Assembly: GCA_913041125.1 (NCBI GenBank)
Contig: CAJWHM010000004.1
Span: forward strand, 27,813 to 91,812
Direction of reading: 5' to 3'
DNA: 64,000 nt
From: an uncultured Bacteroidota bacterium
Lineage (GTDB): Bacteria > Bacteroidota > Bacteroidia > Flavobacteriales > Flavobacteriaceae
Part shown: positions 27,932-37,212 of the stretch, piece by piece
How positions within the stretch are numbered: the stretch's first letter is position 1
How the letters are laid out: the number at the start of each line of letters is the position of its first letter
Made by a program: the position numbers and the translations under genes
The notes under the pieces: model-generated
Seen by the model: only the letters and a program-made list of their open reading frames with translations
Told to the model about the DNA's origin: nothing
The model's database searches: none

Positions 27932-28120
27932 ATGTTTTCTTTCGGCCAAATGATTTTTGGTTTTATTTTTTTTATTGTATTTGTTATAATAGTTTACTTT
28001 TCATATAAGAATGATAAAAAAAATAATCCTATCTATTTTAAAGGGAGTTATAAAATCCTTTTGGGGTTTATTATTGCTTTTGGATTTTTAGTTTTAATTA
28101 AGCTTTTGACTCAAAGATGA
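27932..28120 (+). CDS. Small membrane protein upstream of fluoride channel gene
   Basis: 62 residues with two hydrophobic helices (about 7-23 and 42-58) separated by a Lys/Asn-rich loop (YKNDKKNNPIYFKGSYK). No recognised family. Its stop overlaps the crcB start by 4 bases (ATGA), so the two are translationally coupled; a role in membrane insertion or in fluoride export is possible but unsupported. I think the pairing occurs in other flavobacteria. Confidence 0.72.
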   Translation: MFSFGQMIFGFIFFIVFVIIVYFSYKNDKKNNPIYFKGSYKILLGFIIAFGFLVLIKLLTQR

Positions 28121-28494
28121 AAAATATATTCTATATTTTCTTAGGTGGTGGTTTTGGAAGTATTCTTCGTTATGCAATTTCAAAACTTTTCATGGCAGAT
28201 AAAAGTAGTTTTCCATGGTCAACTTTGATAGCAAATTTTATTGGTTGTTTTATCATTGGTATTGTTTTAGGATGGTTTATAAATAGTAATAAACAATATT
28301 CAGATTTATATGTTTTTTTATCGATTGGGTTTTGTGGTGGACTTACTACGTTTTCAACTTTTAGTGTTGAGGGATTAGCATATTTGAAGAATGGAGACCT
28401 ATTGATTTTTATAACATATTTACTTTTTAGTATAATTGGAAGTATACTTTTAACAGCCTTAGGGTATTATATTTACCAATTAGGAAATTCTTAA
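28117..28494 (+). CDS. crcB: Fluoride-specific ion channel CrcB/Fluc
   Basis: Fluc channel subunit of 125 residues with four membrane helices, forming dual-topology dimers that export fluoride. Seen: GGGFGSILRYAISKLF, FPWSTLIANFIGCFIIG (conserved Asn of the pore) and SIGFCGGLTTFSTFSVEG (Phe-box and Na+ site region). Only 11 bases separate the operon from the divergent upstream gene, and I see no room for a fluoride riboswitch. Confidence 0.95.
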   Translation: MKNIFYIFLGGGFGSILRYAISKLFMADKSSFPWSTLIANFIGCFIIGIVLGWFINSNKQYSDLYVFLSIGFCGGLTTFSTFSVEGLAYLKNGDLLIFITYLLFSIIGSILLTALGYYIYQLGNS

Positions 28495-28806
28495 TGTTTT
28501 AGTGATTTCGTTATAAATATCAAAATTAAATTTTTATTGAAATATATTCTAAACCGACTGTATTTACTGTTGTTTTAGGACTTTTTTTTAGAATTAATCA
28601 TATTATTCCAGTTTGAACTTTTTTTAACCAATAAGCCTTTTTTTTGATTATCCTTAAAATTACCATGTTAATTTTATTATACCCTAAAAAAATTCAACAT
28701 TAAATTATTAGATACATAAAAATGTAAAAACATATTTCATATTTCTGTTTCGTATTTTTTGTCTTACATAAGTTTGTGCATATGTCAAACATTTTAAATA
28801 AATAAT
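28495..28806. other. 312-base intergenic region before the ammonium block
   Basis: AT-rich noncoding stretch with several T-runs. I see no convincing gene or hairpin terminator after crcB. Near its 3' end lies a TAAGTTTG promoter element (28769-28776), listed separately. Sequences such as TGAACTTTTTTTAACC could hold regulator sites for nitrogen control, but I find no recognisable operator. Confidence 0.5.
28769..28776 (+). promoter_or_regulatory. Bacteroidota-type -7 element of the porin-amt operon
   Basis: TAAGTTTG fits the TAnnTTTG consensus and sits 30 bases before the porin ATG. A matching -33 TTG at the ideal distance is weak (TTCTG at 28743-28747, about 21 bases upstream), so the promoter may need an activator. 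Confidence 0.5.
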
Positions 28807-29829
28807 ATGAAAAAAATCAAAAATTTTATGCTTATAAGCTTAACAGTTTTATTAAGCACAACAACACTTCTTAAAGGTCAAGAGACAGATGAAGCTGCGC
28901 CAGAGCCTACATTTAACTTCAGCGGAAGTGTTGATACCTACTTCAGATCTAGTTTTTCTGAAGACCCTGTAGCCCCAGGAACATCTTTTGCAAACTTAAA
29001 CGGCTTTGCACTTGGTATGGCGAATTTTATTGTCTCTTATGAAGGAGAAAAATCTGGTTTTGTCGCCGATGTAGTCTTTGGCCCTAGAGGATCAGACGCT
29101 GTATTTGGTTCAGTTGGTAACTCATCTGAAATGGTTAATCAATTGTATGCTTATTACAATTTAGCAGACGGAGTTACAGCTACGTTGGGTAACTTCAATA
29201 CCTTCTTAGGTTATGAAGTTATATCACCTGTTGCTAATTTCAACTACTCAACATCTTACATGTTTTCATATGGTCCCTTTTCTCACACTGGGTTAAAATT
29301 AGATTTTAGTATCTCTGATGACATTTCTTTAATGTTAGGTGTATTTAACCAAACTGACCAGACTGAAGCTAATTATGACAGATATACAGCTTTCGGTGCT
29401 CAACTAGGCTTATACGGTCAATACATAAATTATTTGGGTGGAGATGGATATTCACAAATAGATTTTACTGGTGGATTCGATTTATCTGACTCGTTTTTTC
29501 TTGGTATAAACGCAACGACTACTTCCCTAGAAGGTGATACAGGTTTTTCAGGAGTTGCTCTTTATCCTCAAATCACTGCTAGTGACAGTTTTGCTATCGG
29601 TTTAAGAGGCGAATTTTTTTCAGAAACAGATGGCTTTGGTGCTCTAGTATCTGATGGTGATGCAGACAATTTTTCTTTGACATTAACAGGAAGTTTCACT
29701 TCAGGTAATTTTATTTTCAAACCTGAATTCAGAATTGACTCTGCTTCTTCAGAAATTTTTGCAATTTCCCCAACAGAAACTGCAGATAGCCTTTCTTCAT
29801 TCGTAGTTGCTGCAATCTATCAATTCTAA
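28807..29829 (+). CDS. Outer-membrane beta-barrel porin (bbp2/OmpL-like)
   Basis: 340 residues: Sec signal peptide (MKKIKNFMLISLTVLLSTTTLLKGQ, cleaved near residue 25), then alternating beta strands rich in Gly, Phe, Ser and Asp, ending in the aromatic FVVAAIYQF, with the C-terminal Phe typical of outer-membrane barrels. FNFSGSVDTYFR and GNFNTFLGYEVISP resemble the putative beta-barrel porin-2 family. Lies 17 bases upstream of amtB, so it probably lets ammonium or a small nitrogen compound cross the outer membrane; the substrate is inferred from context only. Confidence 0.85.
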   Translation: MKKIKNFMLISLTVLLSTTTLLKGQETDEAAPEPTFNFSGSVDTYFRSSFSEDPVAPGTSFANLNGFALGMANFIVSYEGEKSGFVADVVFGPRGSDAVFGSVGNSSEMVNQLYAYYNLADGVTATLGNFNTFLGYEVISPVANFNYSTSYMFSYGPFSHTGLKLDFSISDDISLMLGVFNQTDQTEANYDRYTAFGAQLGLYGQYINYLGGDGYSQIDFTGGFDLSDSFFLGINATTTSLEGDTGFSGVALYPQITASDSFAIGLRGEFFSETDGFGALVSDGDADNFSLTLTGSFTSGNFIFKPEFRIDSASSEIFAISPTETADSLSSFVVAAIYQF

Positions 29830-29846
29830 CATAAAAAATTATTATT

Positions 29847-31109
29847 ATGATTAACTCAATTTTAAATTTACCCTTAATGATACAAGATACTGCTGCAGTT
29901 GAAGGTGACATGGGAATGCTTTGGATGTTATTATCAGGTATCTTAGTATTCTTCATGCAAGCAGGATTTACACTAGTTGAAACCGGTATGACGCAATCCA
30001 AAAATGCTGTTAACATTGCGATGAAAAACTTTTTAGATATCAGTGTAGGATCAATCACATACTGGCTAGTTGGATATTCTCTTATGTATGGCGACACTTC
30101 AAACGGTTGGTTTTTTTGGAGTGGTCTTTTTCAAGGTGAAGGTGCAGACTTATTCTTTCAAACAATGTTTGCAGCAACAGCTGCAACAATAGTTTCCGGT
30201 GCAATAGCAGGGAGAACAAAATTTGAAACATATGTTGTTTTCACCTTAATTATGACTGCAATAATTTATCCTATTTCTGGTGGATGGCAATGGCAAGGGT
30301 CAGGCTGGTTAACTGAACTAGGATTCATTGATTTTGCTGGATCTTCAATTGTACACGGTGTTGGAGGATTTGCAGCATTTGTAGCAGCTTACATGGTGGG
30401 ACCAAGAATGGGAAAATATGTAGATGGAAAAGTAATTCCAATTCCTGGACATAATCAAATCTTAGCAACCTTAGGTGTTTTCATTTTATGGTTAGGATGG
30501 TTTGGTTTTAACGGTGGATCTCAATTAGCTTGGGGTGGAGATGATGCAGTTGGTGCTTCTACAGTTGTTCTAGTAACTAATTTAGCAGCAGCAGCAGGAG
30601 CACTTGGTGCTCTTTTTACAACATGGATATATCTCGGTAAACCCAATATCGCACATACACTCAACGGAGCACTTGCAGGTCTTGTAAGTATAACTGCTGG
30701 ATGTGGTAATATGACACCTGGCGGAGCACTAATGGCTGGGCTAATTGGTGGTATAATTGTTGTCTTTTCTATTGAATTAATTGAGAAAAAGCTCAAGGTT
30801 GATGATGCTATAGGTGCGGTTTCAGTTCATGGAGTAGCTGGATTCTGGGGAACAATTGTTATTGGTCTTTGGGGAGTCGATGGTGATGCTGGTATTGGCT
30901 TATTTAATGGCGGAGGCGCTGGTCAATTTATTTCACAATTAATTGGTGCAATTGCATATATGGTATGGGCACTTGTTACTTCTTTTATAGTGTTTACAAT
31001 TCTCAAGAAAACTATGGGATTAAGAGTAACGGAACAAGAAGAAATTGAAGGTCTTGATCTTTCGGAGCATGGAGCTATAGCCTACGCTGGAAAAAGAAAA
31101 AGAGAATAG
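29847..31109 (+). CDS. amtB: Ammonium transporter AmtB (first copy)
   Basis: 420-residue Amt/Mep/Rh channel with about eleven membrane helices. Seen: GFTLVETGMTQSKNAVNI, the twin pore histidines in SSIVHGVGGFAAF and AVSVHGVAGFWGT, and LWLGWFGFNGGS. The C-terminal tail (GLRVTEQEEIEGLDLSEHG) is the part that contacts PII in characterised homologues. Encoded between the porin and PII, with a hairpin terminator after it. Confidence 0.97.
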   Translation: MINSILNLPLMIQDTAAVEGDMGMLWMLLSGILVFFMQAGFTLVETGMTQSKNAVNIAMKNFLDISVGSITYWLVGYSLMYGDTSNGWFFWSGLFQGEGADLFFQTMFAATAATIVSGAIAGRTKFETYVVFTLIMTAIIYPISGGWQWQGSGWLTELGFIDFAGSSIVHGVGGFAAFVAAYMVGPRMGKYVDGKVIPIPGHNQILATLGVFILWLGWFGFNGGSQLAWGGDDAVGASTVVLVTNLAAAAGALGALFTTWIYLGKPNIAHTLNGALAGLVSITAGCGNMTPGGALMAGLIGGIIVVFSIELIEKKLKVDDAIGAVSVHGVAGFWGTIVIGLWGVDGDAGIGLFNGGGAGQFISQLIGAIAYMVWALVTSFIVFTILKKTMGLRVTEQEEIEGLDLSEHGAIAYAGKRKRE

Positions 31110-31140
31110 ATCTGGATCAAAATTAATTTTAATTTAAAAT

Positions 31141-31176
31141 AAGCCTCTCTTGAAATTCAATGGGAGGCTTTTTTTT
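31141..31176 (+). terminator. Rho-independent terminator between amtB and the PII gene
   Basis: Stem of nine pairs (AAGCCTCTC 31141-31149 with GGGAGGCTT 31162-31170, one G-U pair) followed by an eight-base T-run. It probably attenuates read-through from amtB into glnK, allowing separate expression. Confidence 0.8.
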
Positions 31177-31225
31177 ATAAAAGAAGTAAACAAATTTTAG
31201 TTTATTTGCTACTTAATTTAAACAC

Positions 31226-31564
31226 ATGAAAAAAATAGAAGCAATTATAAGAAAATCAAAATTTGAAGATGTTAAAGATGCATTACATAGTGTCGAAGTA
31301 AATTTTTTCAGCTACTGGGATGTTACAGGAGTAGGAAATGAAAAAGAGGGTCATGTTTACAGGGGAATCAGTTATAGTACTTCTGAAATTCAAAGGCGTT
31401 TTTTATCTATCGTCGTAAACAATGAATTTGTTCAACCTACCATAGATGCAATTTTAAAATCTGCAGCCACTGATAAAGTTGGTGATGGTAAAATTTTTAT
31501 AACTCCCGTTGAAGAAGCATACCGAATAAGAACAGGCGAAAAGGGGGGGAAATCTCTAAACTAA
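31226..31564 (+). CDS. glnK: P-II family nitrogen regulatory protein (GlnK/GlnB)
   Basis: 112-residue trimeric signal protein that senses ATP/ADP and 2-oxoglutarate. Seen: MKKIEAIIRKSKFEDVKDAL, T-loop GNEKEGHVYRGISYSTSEIQ with Y50 in the place of the uridylylated Tyr51, VGDGKIF and the C-terminal RIRTGEKGG. The T-loop is one residue shorter than in E. coli GlnB. Location between two amt genes suggests it gates ammonium entry by blocking AmtB. A flavobacterial-type PII, as judged from memory. Confidence 0.96.
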   Translation: MKKIEAIIRKSKFEDVKDALHSVEVNFFSYWDVTGVGNEKEGHVYRGISYSTSEIQRRFLSIVVNNEFVQPTIDAILKSAATDKVGDGKIFITPVEEAYRIRTGEKGGKSLN

Positions 31565-31589
31565 TTAATAAATAAACAATATCAAAATA

Positions 31590-32831
31590 ATGGAAAGTAC
31601 CGCGCTTTTTACTGCTAATAATGTATGGATGATGATCTGTACTGCACTTGTATTTTTTATGCACTTAGGATTCTCATTTTTAGAGATTGGCCTAACTCGA
31701 CAAAAAAATACAGTAAATATTCTATTTAAAAACTTTTTTGTAATTACTATAGGACTCCTTCTCTATGCAATCGGAGGGTTCAACTTAATGTACCCTGGAT
31801 TTGAAGAGGGTGCAACAGGTTTTCTGAAATTTGCTGGTTTTGGAATTACAGCTCCAGAAGGAGGAATGACCGAACAATATGCATCAAGTGGTTACACATG
31901 GTGGACAGATTTTCTGTTTCAAGGTATGTTCGCTGCAACTGCAGCAACAATTGTTTCGGGAGCTGTAGCTGAAAGAATTAAACTAAAAAGTTTTATGCTT
32001 TTTACAATATTTTATGTAGGAATTGTCTACCCTATTATAGGATCATGGAAATGGGGTGGTGGATTTTTAGACCAATGGGGCTTCTATGACTTTGCTGGTT
32101 CAACACTAGTACATTCTGTTGGAGGATGGGCAGCTTTAATTGCGGTTTATCTTCTTGGAGCTCGCATAGGTAAATTTGGAGATGATGGTAAGTCTAAGGC
32201 AATACCTGGCCACAACATTCCTCTTGCTGCAGCAGGAGTTTTAATTCTTTGGCTTGGATGGTTCGGATTTAATGGCGGATCTGTTTTGTCCGCTGATCCA
32301 GAATTAACATCACTAACACTTGTAACAACTTGTTTAGCTGCTGCTGCAGGTGGTGTAACTTCAAGTATTGTTTCAAATTTATTATACAAAAATTATGACC
32401 TAACTATGTTTATGAATGGCGTCTTGGGAGGACTTGTTGGGATTACAGCTGGCGCAGATCAAATGAGTCCTACTGACGCTATACTAATTGGTATAATCGC
32501 TGGTGTCATAATCGTTTTTGGAATTGCTCTTATTGACAGATTAAAACTAGACGATCCTGTTGGTGCAATTGCTGTTCATTTAATTTGTGGAATTTGGGGG
32601 ACTTTAGCAGTTGGTGTTTTTGGAGCCATGGCAAGTCTAGATCAATTTTTAGTACAATTGATTGGAGTGGGAATTATTGGAGCTTTTTCAGTTATCACCT
32701 CTCTTACAATTTTATATCTCATAAAGAAAACACTGGGATTAAGGGTAGAAAAAGATGAAGAGCTTAAAGGCCTTGATTTGTCAGAACACGGAATGGATGC
32801 TTATGCAGATTTTCGTCTAAATCAACATTAA
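31590..32831 (+). CDS. amtB: Ammonium transporter AmtB (second copy)
   Basis: 413 residues, clearly paralogous to the first copy but diverged: pore histidines in STLVHSVGGWAAL and AIAVHLICGIWGT, and WLGWFGFNGGSVLSADPE. The C-terminal tail again reads LRVEKDEELKGLDLSEHGMDAYA, the PII-contact type. It follows glnK by 25 bases, so it is the likely direct partner. Having two Amt proteins with separate terminators suggests different affinities or expression conditions. Confidence 0.97.
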   Translation: MESTALFTANNVWMMICTALVFFMHLGFSFLEIGLTRQKNTVNILFKNFFVITIGLLLYAIGGFNLMYPGFEEGATGFLKFAGFGITAPEGGMTEQYASSGYTWWTDFLFQGMFAATAATIVSGAVAERIKLKSFMLFTIFYVGIVYPIIGSWKWGGGFLDQWGFYDFAGSTLVHSVGGWAALIAVYLLGARIGKFGDDGKSKAIPGHNIPLAAAGVLILWLGWFGFNGGSVLSADPELTSLTLVTTCLAAAAGGVTSSIVSNLLYKNYDLTMFMNGVLGGLVGITAGADQMSPTDAILIGIIAGVIIVFGIALIDRLKLDDPVGAIAVHLICGIWGTLAVGVFGAMASLDQFLVQLIGVGIIGAFSVITSLTILYLIKKTLGLRVEKDEELKGLDLSEHGMDAYADFRLNQH

Positions 32832-32866
32832 AATTCATGACTTAATTATCAATCCTTCTTAATAAT

Positions 32867-32895
32867 AACCTCCCTAAACTATGGGAGGTTTTTTT
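32867..32895 (+). terminator. Rho-independent terminator of glnK-amtB2
   Basis: AACCTCCC (32867-32874) and GGGAGGTT (32883-32890), an 8-bp stem with an 8-base loop, then a T-run. It ends the ammonium block before the amidohydrolase gene. Confidence 0.85.
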
Positions 32896-32918
32896 GTTTA
32901 TATTAGAAAAAAATTATT

Positions 32919-34481
32919 ATGCGTAACATATTATTTCTAGTTTCATTACTATTTTCTTTATCTACTAATTCACAAAATAAATTAACAGCTGCAGAAGGTC
33001 CCTACAATCACTTAATTATAAGAGGTGCAACTTTAATTAATGGAAATGGAGCTCCTCCTATTGGCCCTGTTGATATTAGTGTTGAAAATAATAAAATCAC
33101 TTCAATAGACGTTGTAGGATATCCAGGTGTAGATATTGATGAATCAAAAAGACCTAAGCTTAAAAATGGTGGAAAAGAAATTAATGCAAATGGAATGTAT
33201 GTGTTACCTGGATTTATTGATATGCATGGCCATATTGGTGGTGAACCTCAAGGTGCTGAATGGGACTATGTATTTAAACTCTGGTTAGCCCATGGAATCA
33301 CAACTATTCGTGAACCTAGTGGAAGGGGAATAAAATATGCTGTAGACCTGAAAAAAAGAAGTAAAAAAAATGAAATAATTGCACCAAGGATATTGGCATA
33401 TACTGGCTTTGGACAAGGAAATAAAAGCCCTATAAGTAATGAAGAACAGGCAAGGGAGTGGGTACGCCAAAATGCAAAAAATGGAGCAGATGGAATAAAG
33501 TTTTTTGGTGCTGAGCCAGAGATTATGAAAGCAGCACTAGACGAGAATAAAAAACTAGGTTTAAGATCTGCATGTCACCATGCCCAACTAAGTGTAGCTA
33601 GATGGAATGTTTTAAATTCTGCCAGGGCAGGACTTACTACTATGGAACATTGGTATGGACTTCCTGAGGCCTTATTTGAAGATAGAACAGTTCAAGATTA
33701 TCCTTTAGATTATAACTACCAAAATGAACAACATAGATTTGGAGAAGCAGGAAAACTTTGGAAACAGGCAGCAGCACCATATTCAGATCATTGGAACAAA
33801 GTTATGAATGAATTAATTGACCTAGACTTTACTATAGTACCCACATTTAATATTTATGAAGCTAGCAGAGATTTACACAGGGCGAGAAGAGCTGAATGGC
33901 ACGAAGATTATACACTACCATCTCTATGGCGTTTTTATCAACCAAGTAAAATATCTCATGGATCTTATTGGCATTTTTGGGGGACTGAAGAAGAAGTCGC
34001 TTGGAAAGAAAATTATAAGTTATGGATGACATTCATAAATGAATATAAAAATAGAGGAGGAAGAATATGTACGGGCTCAGACTCAGGTTTCATTTTTCAA
34101 CTTTATGGATTTGCATACATTAGAGAAATGGAACTCTTAAGAGAAGCTGGATTCCATCCGCTAGAAATAATAAGAGCTGCAACCCTTAATGGCGCCGAAG
34201 CTTTAGGAATAGATGATCAAACTGGATCTATCGAAATAGGTAAAAGTGCTGATTTTGTAATCATTGAGGAAAACCCTTTAGAAAACTTTAAAGTTCTTTA
34301 CGGTACAGGCGCAATTAAACTTACTGATGATAACGAGGTTATTAGGGTTGGAGGAGTGAAACATACAATCAGACAGGGAGTAATTTACGATTCAAAGAAA
34401 CTTCTTTCTGAAGTCAAACAAATGGTAAAAAAAGCTAAAAACAAAGAAGATTTTAAGATTAAACAACCTGGAAAACAGTAA
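32919..34481 (+). CDS. Secreted amidohydrolase-family metal-dependent hydrolase
   Basis: 520 residues with a Sec signal peptide (NILFLVSLLFSLSTNSQ). Seen: the metal site DMHGHIGG (HxH), ACHHAQLS and MEHWYGLPEA (later histidines), and TGSDSGF (catalytic Asp), then NGAEALGIDDQTGSIEIGKSADFVIIEENPL, the standard amidohydrolase C-terminus. Related to prolidase/imidazolonepropionase-type enzymes acting on peptides or cyclic amides; the substrate is unknown. Single-gene unit between the amt block and a convergent hydrolase gene. Confidence 0.9.
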   Translation: MRNILFLVSLLFSLSTNSQNKLTAAEGPYNHLIIRGATLINGNGAPPIGPVDISVENNKITSIDVVGYPGVDIDESKRPKLKNGGKEINANGMYVLPGFIDMHGHIGGEPQGAEWDYVFKLWLAHGITTIREPSGRGIKYAVDLKKRSKKNEIIAPRILAYTGFGQGNKSPISNEEQAREWVRQNAKNGADGIKFFGAEPEIMKAALDENKKLGLRSACHHAQLSVARWNVLNSARAGLTTMEHWYGLPEALFEDRTVQDYPLDYNYQNEQHRFGEAGKLWKQAAAPYSDHWNKVMNELIDLDFTIVPTFNIYEASRDLHRARRAEWHEDYTLPSLWRFYQPSKISHGSYWHFWGTEEEVAWKENYKLWMTFINEYKNRGGRICTGSDSGFIFQLYGFAYIREMELLREAGFHPLEIIRAATLNGAEALGIDDQTGSIEIGKSADFVIIEENPLENFKVLYGTGAIKLTDDNEVIRVGGVKHTIRQGVIYDSKKLLSEVKQMVKKAKNKEDFKIKQPGKQ

Positions 34482-34484
34482 TAT

Positions 34485-35273
34485 TTATTCAAAATCTTTA
34501 TTCTCCAAGAGGAAATATAAAGATGTATCATTAAATTTATCTGGCTGATCAATATTAACAACATGACCCGTTTTCGAAAATGTTATTAAGGAAGAATTTG
34601 GATGTTTTTTTATCATTTTTTTTACAAAGGGTAAGAACATATAGTCTTCTTTTCCCATTATATATAAGATTTGTGTTGAAACCTTATAATTTCTTATTTT
34701 TTCTAATAATGGAAAAATCTTGTTAGTCAATTTATACCAACGTTTAAATTCTTTTTGCGATATCTTTTTTGCCTCTCTAATAAAAAGTGCTCTAGATTTT
34801 CTATGCTTTCTATATGGCATAACTACGTATGCAAAAAATGTGTAAATCCAAATAAATGGAAGTATACTTTGTGTTAGTTTACCCATTAACATCAAAAATT
34901 TTGATTGTAAATTCAGATTTAAAATTGCACCACCTAAAATTATTTTTTCCACTCGGTTTTGATGATTAAACAACATTTTTTGAATTAATATACTCCCTAA
35001 AGAAATTCCAACAAAATGCGATTTTTTTATTTTAACATAATCCAATACTTCAATTATATCAAATACAAGGTCATCAAAGGTATATACTGTCCCATCTGGT
35101 GATGGAGCTGATCTTCCATGACCTCTCAAGTCAATCAATAATACGTTAAAATATTTTTTAAAAAAACGAACTTGATTAAACCAAATTGAAGAACTACCTC
35201 CAGCACCATGGATAAATGTAATCCATTTTTGAGAACTTTTTTCAGAAGAATATATCGTGTGGTATAACATCAA
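34485..35273 (-). CDS. Alpha/beta hydrolase
   Basis: 262 residues, alpha/beta-hydrolase fold. Seen: the oxyanion segment FIHGAGGSSSIW, DLRGHGRSAPSPDG, the nucleophile elbow VGISLGSILIQ (GxSxG with Ser), the acid region LYIMGKEDYMFLP and the catalytic His in FSKTGHVVNIDQP. No signal peptide. Substrate unknown (esterase, lactonase or C-C hydrolase type). Third gene of prfA-pyrF-hydrolase, overlapping pyrF by 4 bases. Confidence 0.9.
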   Translation of the reverse strand: MMLYHTIYSSEKSSQKWITFIHGAGGSSSIWFNQVRFFKKYFNVLLIDLRGHGRSAPSPDGTVYTFDDLVFDIIEVLDYVKIKKSHFVGISLGSILIQKMLFNHQNRVEKIILGGAILNLNLQSKFLMLMGKLTQSILPFIWIYTFFAYVVMPYRKHRKSRALFIREAKKISQKEFKRWYKLTNKIFPLLEKIRNYKVSTQILYIMGKEDYMFLPFVKKMIKKHPNSSLITFSKTGHVVNIDQPDKFNDTSLYFLLENKDFE

Positions 35274-36097
35274 ATGATTCCAGCTGATTTTAAATAATCT
35301 TCCATTTCTAATTGTAAAATTTTTGCCTTTTCAGCTGCTGCAATATCAAAATCATTCTTATCAGATGCATAAATAATTCCTCTTGAAGAATTAACTATAA
35401 GTCCACATTGTGAATTTAATCCAAAAGTTGCTACATCTCTCAAACTTCCTCCTTGTGCACCTACACCTGGAACTAAGAGAAATGAATTAGGTACGAGCTT
35501 ACGAATTGATTTTAAAGATTCGGATTTTGTAGCTCCAACAACATACATTAGATTTTCTGAGTTATCCCACTGTTGACTTAATTTCAAAATTTTTTCAAAA
35601 AGTAATAAATCATTTTCTTTGGAATATTGAAAGTCTTTAGCGCTTGGATTAGAGGTTAAAGCCAATAGAATAGTATGTTTATTTTCGTATTCTAAGAAAG
35701 GTGAAATAGCATCCTTTCCAATGTATGGGGCAATAGTTATTGCATCATAACCAAAAGTCTCGAAATAAACTTTAGCATATCGGGCTGCTGTATTTCCAAT
35801 ATCACCTCTTTTTGCATCCGCTATTGTAAAATGATCAGGATATCTATCATTTAAATAATCAGTAACCTTTTTAAATGATTTCCAGCCCTCTACACCATAA
35901 GCTTCAAAAAAGGCTAAATTAGGTTTATACGCTACAGCATATGTATGTGTTGAGTCAATAATTGCCTTTGAAAATGAAAAAATTGGGTCTTCCTTTTCCA
36001 ATAAATGTTTTGGAATTTTTTCTAAATCAACGTCTAATCCAACACATAGAAAAGATTTCTTTTCTTTTATTTTTTGAAAAAGAAATTCATTGGTCAT
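35270..36097 (-). CDS. pyrF: Orotidine 5'-phosphate decarboxylase, type 2
   Basis: Makes UMP from OMP, final step of de novo pyrimidine synthesis. Seen: [29 protein letters not shown]-like [13 protein letters not shown], and the catalytic [15 protein letters not shown] block that marks the longer type 2 enzymes; [12 protein letters not shown] lies in the phosphate-binding end. 275 residues is normal for type 2. Overlaps prfA and the hydrolase gene by 4 bases each (ATGA junctions). Confidence 0.96.
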   Translation of the reverse strand: MTNEFLFQKIKEKKSFLCVGLDVDLEKIPKHLLEKEDPIFSFSKAIIDSTHTYAVAYKPNLAFFEAYGVEGWKSFKKVTDYLNDRYPDHFTIADAKRGDIGNTAARYAKVYFETFGYDAITIAPYIGKDAISPFLEYENKHTILLALTSNPSAKDFQYSKENDLLLFEKILKLSQQWDNSENLMYVVGATKSESLKSIRKLVPNSFLLVPGVGAQGGSLRDVATFGLNSQCGLIVNSSRGIIYASDKNDFDIAAAEKAKILQLEMEDYLKSAGII

Positions 36098-37170
36098 AAC
36101 ACTTCTCCCGACTCTTTTAGTTTTTCAGTATTTTGATATAACTGTATTTCATCAATTATTTTTTGGATATCTCCGTTTATAAAATTATTAAGATCGTATA
36201 AAGTTACTCCTATCCTGTGATCCGTTACTCTTCCTTGTGGATAGTTATATGTTCTAATTTTTGCAGATCTATCTCCCGAAGAAACTAAAGAGTTTCTTTT
36301 TTCAGAATCTGAGGCTAATTTTTTTGAAAGCTCTAATTCATATAATCTAGATCGTAATACTTTAAGCGCCTTATCTTTATTTTTGTGTTGGGATTTTTGA
36401 TCTTGACATTGTGCAACGATTCCCGTAGGTTCATGAGTTAAACGAACAGCAGAATATGTTGTGTTAACAGATTGACCTCCAGGACCAGATGAACAAAAAT
36501 AGTCAATGCGAACTTCATTCATGTCAATATCAATATCAAATTCCTCAGCTTCGGGCAATACCATGACAGTAGCGGCTGAAGTATGAACTCTTCCTTGAGT
36601 TTCTGTTTGTGGAACACGCTGCACTCTGTGAACACCAGATTCATATTTTAGTGTACCGTAGACATCTTCTCCAGATATTTCAAATATTACCTCTTTAAAT
36701 CCACCTGCTGTGCCCTCACTAGAATCGACTAAACTAATACTCCAATTATTAGACTGACAATATTTTAGATACATTCTGTAAAGATCACCAGCAAATATAC
36801 TTGCCTCGTCACCTCCAGTACCTGCTCTAATTTCCATCACAACATTTTTTGAGTCCTCCGGATCTTTAGGTATTAACAAAAATTTTATTTCTTCTTCTAA
36901 GCTAGGTAAGTCTTGTTTAGAAGTCTCTAACTCCATTTTAGCCATCATAATCATTTCTTCATCAGATTCTTCTTTTATAATTGATTCAGCCTCTTGAATA
37001 TTTGATAAAAGATTTTTGTATACTTTAATTTTTTCAATTAGAATAGAAAGGTCCTTGTATTCTTTATTTAACTGAATATACTTTTTTTGATCTGCAATTA
37101 TATCTGGTTGAATAATTAAGTCCGAGACTTCATCAAATCTTTGCTGTACTATTTGAAGTTTTTCTAACAT
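36094..37170 (-). CDS. prfA: Peptide chain release factor 1
   Basis: Terminates translation at UAA and UAG. Seen: [22 protein letters not shown], the codon-recognition region [22 protein letters not shown] (PQT in the tripeptide position), and [18 protein letters not shown] carrying the GGQ hydrolysis motif. It has no frameshift site, as expected for RF1 rather than RF2. 358 residues. First gene of the prfA-pyrF operon, which is a recurrent pairing in Bacteroidota. Confidence 0.97.
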   Translation of the reverse strand: MLEKLQIVQQRFDEVSDLIIQPDIIADQKKYIQLNKEYKDLSILIEKIKVYKNLLSNIQEAESIIKEESDEEMIMMAKMELETSKQDLPSLEEEIKFLLIPKDPEDSKNVVMEIRAGTGGDEASIFAGDLYRMYLKYCQSNNWSISLVDSSEGTAGGFKEVIFEISGEDVYGTLKYESGVHRVQRVPQTETQGRVHTSAATVMVLPEAEEFDIDIDMNEVRIDYFCSSGPGGQSVNTTYSAVRLTHEPTGIVAQCQDQKSQHKNKDKALKVLRSRLYELELSKKLASDSEKRNSLVSSGDRSAKIRTYNYPQGRVTDHRIGVTLYDLNNFINGDIQKIIDEIQLYQNTEKLKESGEVL

Positions 37171-37212
37171 CAGACAACAAATTTACAAATTGTTAAAGTA
37201 TTTTAACTTGGT

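Noticed and set aside
28495-28806. Nitrogen-control operator (NtcA or NtrC type) upstream of the porin-amt block
   Set aside because: I looked for GTA-N8-TAC and TGCACC-type sites and for GG-N10-GC sigma-54 promoters and found none convincing.
30521-30796. Open frame on the minus strand inside amtB
   Set aside because: Antisense to a conserved transporter; proline/alanine-rich shadow frame.
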